Shown here: one piece after another, positions 37,094-50,100 of the stretch | Numbering within the stretch: the stretch's first letter is position 1 | How the letters are laid out: every line of letters starts with the position of its first letter | DNA from: Marchantia polymorpha subsp. ruderalis | Lineage: Eukaryota; Streptophyta; Marchantiopsida; Marchantiales; Marchantiaceae | Reading direction: 5' to 3' | DNA length: 64,000 nt | Assembly (NCBI GenBank): GCA_037833965.1 | Contig: AP031351.1 | Span: forward strand, 2,740,501-2,804,500 | The notes under the pieces: model-generated | The model's database searches: none | Told to the model about the DNA's origin: nothing | What the model saw: only the letters and a program-made list of their open reading frames with translations | Program-made: the position numbers and the translations under genes

Positions 37094-38187
37094 CAACATG
37101 TAGATTTGAAAGCTCAAGGATTACGTGCCTTCATCGAAATAGCATGTACAACTTACGTACATCTCATAGCGTCAAAACTCAAGAAAATATCCAAGCAAAG
37201 ACACAAAATGTCTCTTTCTCAAACGTGATGTGATCGCATCTCTACACACCTGGACTATCTGATGGGAAACAATTTGCCGCAATGAAGAGCTTGCACCACT
37301 TCCGCAAACGTCGTGCTATGGATGTCCTTATCAGCAGAGTAGTTGTGAAACTGTGTGTATAGTGAACCCGCACCAAAGATGATAAACTTAGTAATATATT
37401 CGAAACAAAAACTGACACTAAAGAGCTATTAATTTAAGAACTACCTGAGACGTATACTTGAGAAAGTGTGAAGTTTCCCTCTGTATGTAGCGTTTCATCA
37501 CGTGGTAATAAACGTAACCGTAAACAGTCCCTTGTCTTCACTTGAGCCTTTCACGGACTGAACGTGTCAACGATGCATCCCCTTCATGCACATTATGCTG
37601 CAGTGGTTCTGAACATACGAAGAGCTTCATACTATCTTGAATTTCGAGAGAGAATGTTTAGGCAATATTATGCCAAGCTCACTCAGAATAGCAGCCTTTA
37701 TGTGTTGTATGATGAATCTGAAGGAGATCCAACTTGAAGATGAGATCTTTGATGGTAAGTTGGGTTAGTGGTCATAGTTACAGTTTTTCTTTATCATTCT
37801 TGCGACATAAAGCTTCCAACAGCTTTGGCAGATGATGAAAGTTTTCATATGTTTGGCAGTTAGATAATATAACATTCCTGTCCATAATTAGTCTTTTGTT
37901 ACGTCAGTCAAATCATTCAGGGTGAGTTTTGAGCTCTAAGTTTCAGTACTTACTGACCATAGGCAGATATGTGAGCAATAACAATTGTCTTAGCACTCCT
38001 CACAGGAGCCTTCGTTGATTTTACTACTAGGGCCCGTCTCTCCAATCGCAAAATGATTACCGGGACCTACTTTGTTAAACTACAGAGGCGCAGCAAAGAA
38101 GGCTCTTTCTATATCACATGGTTTTGAAGTCTTCCCCATCATCTGCTCGATGTGCATATTTTTACAGAAGGCACTCCAGATTAAGTC
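37094..38187. other. Convergent intergenic region
   Basis: Holds the 3' ends of the MAT2B-like gene (+) and the beta-galactosidase (-). No coding block or repeat is recognised. Confidence 0.5.
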
Positions 38188-41100
38188 TTACACGCTTCTG
38201 ACGCCTCCATGGCAGCTGTAGTCAGGGGCTTCAGTAAAATTTACCCAGAGGTCTGTACTTGGATCGTCAAGCTCCAAAAGAATCTGCGTGAGGAAAGACG
38301 AGCCGCCAGATAAAGATGTAAACATTCACATCTGGTGGTTTTTTCATTTGGCAGTTCCTGGAATCCTACAGATATGAAAAATTGTGGGAGACTTTGGGAC
38401 TAAATCCTTACCAGATCATTGTCTCCAGCATAAAAAAGGGGCGCAGGGATGTAATAGGAACACTGGGGACCTTTGACCTAACGCAAGAAAGTAAGATGTC
38501 CGATAAGAAACCACCAACAAGTTACTGAAAGTTACTGGAAATTTGTATTTCTAATTAGAGCCTGAACCATGCTAAATGCGACGATTCCAAAGAAAGTATC
38601 CTGCTAAAACACGGTATTTGAGTAGCTTCTTTCCTGGCATCCAGTTATATGCATTTTAATGAAAAGGCTCGAATTTTCCTTCGGCTGTCCAGCCAAAATA
38701 AAAGCAATTACCGGCCAATATCGTCCAAGATTGAAACCATTCAGAAATGCCACCCCCTTCGACCAGCCGACTACTGATAAGAATGTGTCAGCGGGTTTCT
38801 CAACACTCAGCTGTCCACGATAGAAAGTAGGTCCGTCGGTCCACTTCCCTACAGCAAAGGGCCACAAATGAGGTCTTAGAATTGACAGCAGAGATATGAT
38901 CCTGACTGTACATAACTGGACAAGGTAGGAAATAAATCCAACGCAGGCTTCAGCGGTAACAACCCTCAGGAACGAAAGTGAGCGGGAAATATTCTAAGCA
39001 GGAACAAGAGTAGATTCGGCCGAGATCATAACGTTGCCAAGTTCTCAGCTGTGGAAGTGAAGGTAGCAGCAAGACCGAAAGAAAACTATAATTGCAAGGA
39101 TAAAACAATAATTCCCTTGAGTTACACAAATAGATGAACCAGAGATGTAATCGTTGGAAGGCAATTTCTTTTTACGTATAAGGAGAAACAACACTCGTGC
39201 CTTGGAACGAACATTTCTAAGTAACTGAGCATGTATTTGCTCAGTAACGTCTGCATTACATTTCTCTTAAAAATGTAATGCAGACGCCCTTCTTTCCTAC
39301 TCTATTTTATACATTTTACTCTGGTTTAGCCGTACTGTGCGGATCCTTGTCTGCATAATGTCCATAAGTAGCGTCGTGAATCGCTGTCAATAATCCGAGA
39401 CCCATGTTTGCTGAGAATTCCCGCTGATGTTTTGCCAGTATCCTGCATACTCTTCTGCTAATTTTTGTTTTTTTAATTTTTCTTCTCTCATATACACCCA
39501 TTAGATTTAAAACTTAAATTTGTTGATTTTGAATAACGAAAAAAAGTTATTCAGAAATTGTACATAGGCACAATATGACCTACATGCCCGTAAATATTAC
39601 AGATAATAACGGTATAAAAGGTCTTATTTGAGCAAGATAAATGCGGAATAGACTAACATGATATGCGCATAGATGTTCAGGAAGCATCAATAAACATAAA
39701 GTGAGAGCATCAAAGAACATCCTTGTATCTACTTCATCAGCGCTATGTTAGAATACTGATTACTCCCTCCTTCCTTGCTGTCGCTTCTTGTGTAATTATA
39801 GTTAGGACTGCAGCTATGATGTAACAGACACCACAACCGTTCCCACTACGGAGGTGTCCCTGTGATCATTACCTTTGTCACATGTGTAATTATAGTTAGG
39901 AATGCAGCTATGATGTAACAGAAACCACAACCGTTCCCACTACGGAGGTGTCCCTGTGATCATTACCTTTATCACCTCGGATTGGGTAATTAAATCCAAT
40001 CCGGGTCCTATGTTCATCAACAACTCAGAGCTACTCTCTAGTACCCATTGCTCTTGCTTTATTTTTCTACTATGGTATCAGAGCTACCATCTGTAAGAGT
40101 TGTACCTGTGCCCTCTTGAAGATTCTCCATCCGGCAGAGCTGATCAGAGGGCAAGGGAGACCCGAAATTGATAAAAAAAATTAAAATTGCGAGTGAAATT
40201 TCATCACGTTAAAATAAATTTTCAAAGTTCCGGAAATTGGGTCAGCTTATTTCGCGCAGAATCATAGAAGATCAATTGAGTTCTGGAAGCTTGTCCAAGG
40301 GCTTCAACAAGAACGCATGGAAAGATCTTCCCAAATTCAAGGGATAACATTTCCATTCTTGGAAGAACAAGATGAGTTGGATCCTTCGAGTGAAAGGATT
40401 GATGGGTGTCATGGAAGTTAAAGAATCCGACCAACCACTCCACCTGGTTCTACAACCAGAATTCATGAGTCAGGCGCAGTGAGTAAGAAGTAATGGGAGG
40501 ATAACTCATTGGACAGTGTTGAATGGCAGTGTTGAATAACTCGTTGGACGACCATCAACATCCATTGATTGCTCGCTATGCTACAACAGAACTGAATACA
40601 GTTTTTGAATACCATGACATACCAATGCAGATGCACTTGAGAGATGCATTGAATACTCTCAAAATGAAGAAAGGCGAGTCTAAGGCAGAACAAATCTCCA
40701 AATTTTGTCTACTTCTTGACTAGTTGCCATCCGTAGGACAGACTATTCCAGAGACATAAGCTTATACATGTCTCCTTCGAAGTCTTCCTATCGAGTATAG
40801 ATCTTTTTGTGCGTTTGATGCGATCACAGCACACGTTGACCGCTCAATCTGTTGTGCTAGTGTTCTTCTTGAAGAATCACACCTCCAAGAAAAAGAGTTG
40901 ACCTACGGAATGACAGCACTCTACACAGCAAAGAGACGAGGGTGAACGCCAAAGATGAAACATCCAAGGAACTTCACTAAGGCAGGTTCTTCATCACGAC
41001 AAGAACCTCCTGCGAAACCATCTATTCCCAGGCAAAAGATGAAGTATTTCTATTGCAAGAAGAGAGGCCATCTTGCTAACAGTGTATAGAGAAGAAACAA

Positions 41101-44100
41101 GACAACTTTTGTGCACATTGTACAGCAAAAGATCATCAACGGTTGTATGTAATCGCGCTATCATCCATCGAGATGGATCCGGCCTGGTATGTGGATTTTG
41201 ATGCTACCCAACACATGGCATACAACAAAAATGCCTTTGTGACATATATTTAACTACCATCGGAGGAGTTCATATCCTCACTCGTTCATCTGGGCGACAA
41301 CAGTCGCCAACCCATTCAAGGAAAAGGTAAGGTTACATTTCTTTGAAAGATGGACAATAACGGATAATAACCGATGTCTTACATATTCCTACTCTCCACA
41401 AGAATCTGTTTCCAATACATCAGCTTGTTCTCCAAGGAGGGAGTATACTAGTTCAGCTTGTTCTCCAAGGAAGTACTCTACTCGTTCAACCTGATCAATG
41501 CATCTTGAAGTACAAGATGGGTAACGTCATTGCTCAATGCATCAGTGACAACAACCTATTCAGGCTGGGAACGATTTCTTTCAACACACCTGCAGTTCCT
41601 ACCCATGTTAGTTATTCGGCTTCCAACACTGAAGAGCTGAACACCTATCAAAGGCATCAGAAGCTTGCATCAGAAGCTCGGCCATATGAGTCTTCCGCGG
41701 ATTCAGAAAATGAAGCAGCATCATATGGTAGAAGGGTTGATAAATATTCCTTTCGGACTCTCACTTTCTGCACTTCATGTGCTCTATGGAAGTCTACCAG
41801 AGCCAAGTTCCCAAGCAAAGGAGCCACTCGTGCTATAGACCTTCTTGATCTAGTGCACACAGATATTCGTGGCACTCTGAGAACTCAAACCTTCTCTGAA
41901 CGTAAGTATTTCATCACATTTATTGATGACCTTTCACAATATACGCATGTGTATTTGATACAACAGAAATCTGAAGCCTTTGCCAAGTTTCAGGAATTCA
42001 AATCGATGTTGAAAATTACCTGAACAAGAGCATCAAGGTCCTGCGATCAGATAATGCTCTTGAATACAAATCTGGAGCTCTTACTGAATTTTGTACGCTT
42101 CATGGCATTCAACGACAGTTTTCTATTCTTGATACTCCTGGACATAACGGAGTAGCTGAACGGAAGAATCGTACTTTGATCGATTCAGTTGTCGCTATGT
42201 TCACACATTCTGGTCTTTCTCATGGCTATTGGGGCGAAGCCATCCATACTACTGTTTACTTGCAGAACAGATCTCCATCGAAGGCTCTACCCAACGACAA
42301 AACCCCTTACGAACTTTGGCATGGACAGAAGCCGGATCTGCACCACTTACAAGTTTTTGGATGTACTGCCTTTGCCCATATTGAGAAAGGCCATCGGGGT
42401 AAGATTGACCCAAGAACGTAGAAAGTGTTTTCCTTTGTTATTTTCCTACAGCCAAAGGATATCGCGTACAGCGTAAAGACTCTCATAAGATTCTTGAAAG
42501 CAGATCTGTCAGATTTATGCTTCTTGCAGTTCGGGAAGCTACCTTTCCCCATCAGCAGGCATCCGTTGTTCCGCCTGCTGTGCAAGAAGGTTTTACTCCC
42601 TTTCGCCCTATTCCATTAGCTCCATCGACTGATCCAGTTCGCAGGATATTACCAGCAGAACGGCCACCAGCAGTAGGAGAATTCAGTCCATTGATACCAT
42701 CACCTGGAGTGGGAGTTCCACAGGCACCTTCCACTTCCTCAGTGAGTCATCCTCCCACAGCTGAAGTCCCTGCCACTTATCCGGCCCGTTTTGGCCAGAC
42801 TTATCAGAGGCGCAGATGGAAGCTACGGGAGAATCCTCTCTCCTCTGCTACTCTTGTTGATACGGTTCGCAACCTCGAGAACTTACTGGGTGAACTCAGA
42901 CTTCAAGACACTACATCTGAGGTACCGGCTACAGCTACAGCTAGGGGGCAGCTTCATCCTCTTCCCGCACCATCAATCCTATCTTTCGAAGGGGTGAAAG
43001 AGTAAGGAAACGTGTCGAAAAATATGATTAACTGTTGGAAAAGAAGACGAAGCATCGAGGTTTATTTTCGTATGGAGAGACTCACCAAGAACCTACTACT
43101 TATCAAGAGGCCTTACAGACTGGTGATTCTATCAAATGGAAAGAAGCTATGGAGGATGAATTTTCTTCTTTGAAGAAAAATCAAACCTGGACATTGACAG
43201 AGTTACCTGCGGGTAAGCACGTCGTTGGCTGTAAATGGCTTTATTAAATCAAATACAAGCCTGACGGTTCTGTTAATCGATACAAGGTCAGATTAGTAGC
43301 GAAAGGATATTCACAGGTTTATGGTGTTGACTTTTCGGAACCATTTTCTCCTGTGGTGAAGATGACATCCATTAGGGTGTTAATGGCTCTAGCAGCTCAA
43401 TACAATTTGGAGCTGCACCAGATGGACGTGAAAACTGCATTTCTGAACGGGGTATTAGATGAAGAAGTCTACATGGCCCTTCCTGAAGGGTTGAATATCT
43501 CTTATGAGAAAAACATGGTATGCAAACTGAATAAGTCCATTTATGGACTGAAGCAATCTTCACGACAGTGGTATCAAGGGATTGACTCGTTCTTACTTAC
43601 TGCAGATTTTACCAGAGCTGATGCAGATCAGAATGTTTACATATACTCTAAGGAGAATGCATTTGTGTATTTGGCACTATATGTGGACGACTGTATACTG
43701 GCGAGTGATTCCTTGCATCTTCTTACGAATATCAAAGAGAAACTCAAAATTTCAGAACTCGATTGATCTTCTGTGATTCACGTTCTGGGCGTTGTGAACA
43801 CTGACCCCAATTTCCGGAATCTTGACATTTCACTCGAACGTGATGAAATCTTTAAAATGTCACTCGAAATTTTAAAAATTTCGGGGGGAGCCCGAAATTT
43901 TTATGAGCTGAATATAGACGTGTTTCAAAACGTGATGAAACTACCACTTGAACGGGGTTTTTTACTTTCAGAACTATCAAATGCGCATGATGAGTACAAC
44001 GAGATATTTACCTTCTATCAGGAATGGCAGACCATTACCTTCACCACTATTCTCTGTGAGTGCACGTGAGGTCCTCTCCGTCTTCCGGTCAGAAACTCGT

Positions 44101-47100
44101 TCAGCGACTGAAGGAGGAATTGAATCTAAAGGTATTGAGAAGGAAATCCAATCAAGTATAGGCGTTCCATCCAAAAGCACAGCCGACAATATCCCCTGCG
44201 CAGGATTACTGCCAGAGCGTGAGTTCGAGTGCATCTAATGCACAAACCTGCTTGCTGAAAAAGGCATGAACAGTAACCACTCTCTTTTCCGCCAGCAACT
44301 GCTTCATTTGAGGCTTTGTCAAAAAAATGAAAATAAAGAGCACACATCTGAACAATGTAATTCATAGAAACCCTACCGTAATAGAGGGACAAAAGCTAAT
44401 CCTTTGTTAATTGCTTAAATCAAATGTCACAATGTATCGTTTTATTAAAACTTCCGACATCCACATTCAAAACCAGGGCCGAGGCTGCTGCTTTGAAGAA
44501 AACTTCACTAGATTGGCAAGGATGTGCAAGTATAGAGGAGAGCGTATAGTGCTCACGCAGAGGGGACAGTTGATTCAAACCTTACCTTGGGATCGTACAC
44601 AAAAGGGCCGTAATTGACTCGACCCATATTTTCGACCTGCAAGAAGTAGTACGAGTCCTTAGACCTTCCACATGTAACTGAACACTTGCCAGGTGCTACA
44701 TAGTCCCTCAAAAGAAGAATATAGAGCTCAACGATTGTAATGAGCGTGCCAGTGTTAGCACCTTTTGTTGAGAAAAAGTTACAATATCTTTAGAAATGGT
44801 AGTTTCATACGCAGGATACACTCACAACATCTTGCAAGCTAGTTCTACTACTAATCGACATCTGAGTGTTGGTTCCCCCAATTGATTTGGTATTCATAAA
44901 ATCTTACCAAAATATCCAGTTGCAAACCTGGCACAGCTACATTAGAGGGTAACCACAATGTATCACTGGACCAGCGCTCGAGTGTCCCAACGTGTAAATA
45001 TCTCGTCGAGGTCGTCTCGTCACCTTCGACTAATCCTGATATGAAAACCTGTGCTCGATCATGAACCTGCTCATAACAAAGTAAGGTTTCAATAAGAAAG
45101 TACCGGTTTCGCCGAAACTGCTTTGCATAGAAACTACTTGAATACATCGTTTGGTTACACAGGGTGTTAGAGAGATTTGCTCATGTAGTCGCGCAAAAAG
45201 TTCATGCGGCTGCAATTATTGGAAGAATGAAGGATGTCCAGATGGAGAGAGCGTGGCAACACCAAGTATCGTCTTGGGCTAGAGAGGTTTAGAATGTGAC
45301 ATTGGACAGCACTCTGAGCCCGGCTTAGCCCGATTCAGCTGTACAGTCTACTAAAACTTCTGTTCTTTCCTAGAATATTATACCCTCTCAGAGTGTGCAT
45401 CAAGGTCGTTCCAAAACGTTTCATCCAAAACGTTCTCTCCCAATACTTCATCTCGTACGAGTTTTTTGCTAATATGTTACAGGCAAGATAGTGAAACGAA
45501 AATGGAGATTGAGGTATTTAATACAAGCGATTACATATACTCACACAGATATGTATCTTGTAAGGACATTGCTATGTAAAAAAAACAGGCAGAATACATA
45601 TCCTTTTGGCCCTCCAAAGACTGTCTGAGCAAGCGATTTTAACTACAAAACTTGACCCACTGATTGAACTTTTTACAGACATAGTTAGATACAGACCCAT
45701 CGCCAGCATAAGGTAAGACATTTCAACGACAACAACAAGACCATGTGTATGCAATAAATCACCATCGTCCACCTTCAGCATCACTCCAGGGCCATATATA
45801 GTTTTCCCATAATTTCTTGTGGGAGATGTACATGCAGCAGAGGAAAATTCGACAGGTATTGGGGAAGAATTAAGAAACTGGCTACTGTGTCCAGTACAAA
45901 TGAGAATATCAATGTCTCCCTAGAACACTGTGGATAGCACTTAGATGTAGAGGACTAATTAAAAATTTATGATGTTAATATATTAGTTATATATTGATTT
46001 ATGAGTAGGAGCCTGTTGATCGTTATGAAGCGACACCTATATCTGGAGTAAATGGAGTATGAAAGCATCTGAAATATTCGCATAATCAATTTGACATGAC
46101 ACAGCGTTTACTTGACTCCAAATTTTGAGATTGTATCAATTTCGAAAAATTTGACTTCGAACAGTCTGACACACAGCTATATGCTCTAAAAGTCTCTATA
46201 TTCTCTCACAACGTACACAGACGCATACACTTTTCGGGGTCCTGATATAACTTCCATGGGTTTCATACTTGTTAGAATTGTTAATTATCCAATCCGAGAT
46301 GACAAAGGAAATGAACAGACACAGTGAGACACACCTCCGAAGTGGGTAACGGTTAGTCTACAGTACTAACTATAATGACACCCAGAAGAGACAGCAAGTA
46401 ATAGATTTTCAGATATCTGAAAGCAACTCTCGATTTTGGCTTTGTGTTTACAAGGGTTGATAAAGCATCTGGTTTGACTGGATATTCTGATGCGGACTGG
46501 GGAGGTTGCCTTGACACGAGACGATCTACTTCTGGATATTGCTTCCAACTCGATGGTGGAACCATTAGCTGGAGATCAAAGAAACAAAAGTCAGTAGCAC
46601 TTTCTTCTACAGAAGCAGAGTATATGGCTTTGTCCAAGGCTGGAGCTGAAGCTATATGGTTAAGAGAATTATTGAACGATCTAGGCTTTGAGCTGGAGTC
46701 CACAACAATATTCTGCGACAATCAAAGTGCTATTGCACAAGTAGAGAATCAGAGGAAACATGAAAGATCTAAGCACATTGACGTTAGATATCACTTTGTC
46801 AGGGATCTAGTCGAAATAACTTGGTGAAGTTGGTTTTTCTTCCAACCCAAGAGATGATTGCTGATATTATGACAAAACCATTCCCTAGAGAAGGCATTGG
46901 AGTCATAATCAGAATGTAGGTTTGTTAGTTGGAAATGAGGAAGAGAGAAGTAAATAGGTAGTAAGTGGGAGTGTTAGAATACTGTTATACTCCCTATTAC
47001 TTGCTGTCTCTTCTTGGTGTACTTATGGTTAGGACGGTAGACTACAGCTGTGATGTAACGACCACCACTGTAACCGTGACCCATTACGGAGGTGTGTCTC

Positions 47101-50100
47101 ACTGTGTCTGTTGATTTCCTTTGTCACCTCGGATTGGGTACGTACACCCTATCCGGGACCTGTGTTTAATTAACAACTAAGAACTCCTCCTCAGAACTCA
47201 GAACCTGTGTCGACCCATTCTTGCATTGCTCTCTAGGACCTTTTCTAATAATACTTCTTTGGAGTAGAGCATAGACAGCCAAACCATGAGATGTAGAAGA
47301 CAGTTAGTTGACACAAAAACAGCAATCACCTACTGACCTTCGCAGGCAAAGCTAGATCCTGAATTATACATTGCAAGATGATGAGAAGACATAGATGATT
47401 GGATTTCAATGTCAAAATGTAAGATATTCCAAAACACATTTCTGTAGGTAACCGTTATGGAACTCTCTGTAGATATAACCGAACTTTGGAATTCTGGAAT
47501 CACCTTTGAGATGCTTATCTTACTTCCAGCTTTTGCGTGTGACGGTAAATTGGTTCGGTATAGTATAAACCCGGAGATCTGGGGCACCAACGAACAAAGC
47601 CAATGAGATCACATCAAGAAATTTGGGAGCCTACATATATCCAAATTTTGACTGAACAAAGTAATGTACAAAGCATACGAACTCCATAATTGATTCTCAA
47701 GAAACAAAAGAACGTAATATGAACCTGGTGTACTGATTCCATTGAACTGGGTTGATCCATGTGTAAACCGCTTGGATCTGTACTGATATATTCAAGTATA
47801 TGGAACAGAGAAGACAGTTTATGCAGCTGTAAAGGTCCAAAAGCTTTTCTCATTGGTAGTGGTGGTGGAGAAGGTGGTGACTCCAGGATGTAACGGCCGA
47901 GGACGGCCTTCAAAGCTGCAATACATGCCAAAAAGAGAAATCTAATCAGAAAAGAGCAAGTTTGACGCAAAAAACAAAATGTAGATATGGAAGCCATCGC
48001 CATTTGCAAACTATGTAACTTTGGTACAATTGACGGCAAAATAGATACTGAAGACTACACCCACCCTGAAACTTGGGATTATCGATATCACCAGCCTCTC
48101 CTATTGGGGCATCCTGGAATGACAGAATAATAGATATAATGAACAGTGATGGGGACCGCTCTTGAAATACATAGATGAAGTAGAAACATGGAGCTACACT
48201 TCACTTCATGGGCCCAACCAGGTAACATTGTGGCTGATTTACGAGCACAAAGGAAAGAAAAATGAGCAAAAGTAGCTTGGCCTAAACAATTTTCTCAGTT
48301 CAAGGAACCCACATAGTCATAAGAAGTTATATCAGGCAGGAAGTCACGAACTGAACTTCCTGTATTTGAGCCACTTGTAAAGCCAAAATTGGTCCCACCG
48401 TGTAACATCTGTTCCACAGAAGAGGTACATTATGAGAACTCCACCTTATACTTGGAAACAGTGATTATCCTAGATCAGTCATGAATAAGAATGTATATGG
48501 ACTTTTAAGCTGACAATCTAAGCATCAAAAAGGCCTTGCAGCAGATGCAGAATCTACAAAGAGCAAACTCTAAAGTTCCTCTCTACTGAATCATGAACCA
48601 TTCCTTTAAGTGTTTGTAACTGTAATGTATGGTGACGCAGCTATAAACTGTGAAACAAACCCATTAGTATGTGCCTGCCTGTCAGTTACACCACGCGCCG
48701 TGGCTCCCCGGTGCTGATATAAATTAGAGCTGAAATATTAGGTTCAAAAACTTACATAGAGCACAACTGAGGCATTAAGATATAATATCCTGTCCAAAGC
48801 TGCTGCTGTGTACTCGGGGTCGGTTTGAGCTAATTGTTCACCCCAGTGTGTGAGCCAACCGGTGTAAAATTCACTGTATCCCCGATACATCCACAAACAG
48901 AATTACGTGTTTACAATGATGACAAGTTTCAACATGTGCCTTTCGAGGTTTCCAACAAGGAGTTCATCAGCAAAGGAAGCCAGCAACAACCTTGATAAAG
49001 AAGGCGAGTTTCCCTGAGCGTTGTACTGTTTTTGAAGTGCAAACGCTGTTGCCGGATCCCACTCTGTAGGGAAGTCCACAGCTGTAGAACAGTCGCAGAT
49101 GATGAGGTGAGATGTATTGAATTTCGTGTTGCATTCCTTGGACACAAAAGAGCTTATGCTAAAACTTTCCAGAATAATGACTTCTCAGAATAGGCTGTGA
49201 ACATGATTTCTAATATATTGTGTAGTCGAATTGGAAAAACACTTGGAATATGCATTCAAATGAATGGAGAACGCGATTGTAGTTTGCATATTTCCACCTG
49301 TGTAAACACCACTTCCTTCAAGACTTCCGTGCTCCAAATTTTTAGATACGGCACCATCGGTAGTGTACCTACGAAGTACAATTCAAGTCTATCAAGGATT
49401 TACTGGGCAAAATTCGTGGTCCTTGTTGTAATCTCTGCAGTGTACTACGGGATTCAGTATGGATTGTCATGGATGTTTACTAATGACTAAGAATCCTAAC
49501 TCAAATTCTGGAGTTGAAATGAACGTCTGGCCGGTCGACATTAACACTTCCTCTGGAATTCATCTATCTTCTGCGTTCATGAGCATGATTAAGACCAAAA
49601 ATCTCTACACCTAGGCTTGATAAATCTCAAATAATTACGGATTTTGTTCAAGTGCGATCATACGACATAAGGGTCGTATGATCGTCTAAACCCTACATGT
49701 CTTACTAAAGCAGAAAAAGCTGTTAATAACACAATACAGGTTTGATTTCTGACTCTAAACTTGGTTCTCGAATCTTCATCTCAACCTCCCAGCATACATC
49801 AACAGCCAGTTCGACAAAGTCTACGGATTGAAAAGCACAGTCCATAATCTGATTGTAAAAATTCGTGCTTTACAGAAATCTGAGAGAGCTGACTACCGAG
49901 GGCAATAAAATATACAGGATGGCTCTTCTGCAGACTATCCTCCGATTTTGAAACAACCTGAATGTACAGAACCGGTTCTCCTCGGATGTCACATAAACAT
50001 CTGGTTGAATATAGACAATGTTGACCTGATTGCTCTGGGAGCGCTGCTTACTAACCTGTTCTAGAGTCACTAAGTACTCCCTTCAACAGACATGTGATAA

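Larger units (their letters stand above)
39746..43770 (+). mobile_element. Ty1/copia LTR retrotransposon fossil, left piece
   Basis: Old, clearly broken copia element inside the host intron between exons 16 and 17 of the beta-galactosidase, opposite to the host gene. Parts in order: LTR (39746-40071), primer-binding site (about 40073), a leader, a gag region with a CCHC-like knuckle near 41050, a protease/integrase region (about 41.2-42.4 kb) and a reverse transcriptase region (about 43.1-43.77 kb). The order protease-integrase-RT marks it as copia. There are multiple breaks, too many to be active. The piece carries no 3' LTR. Confidence 0.92.
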
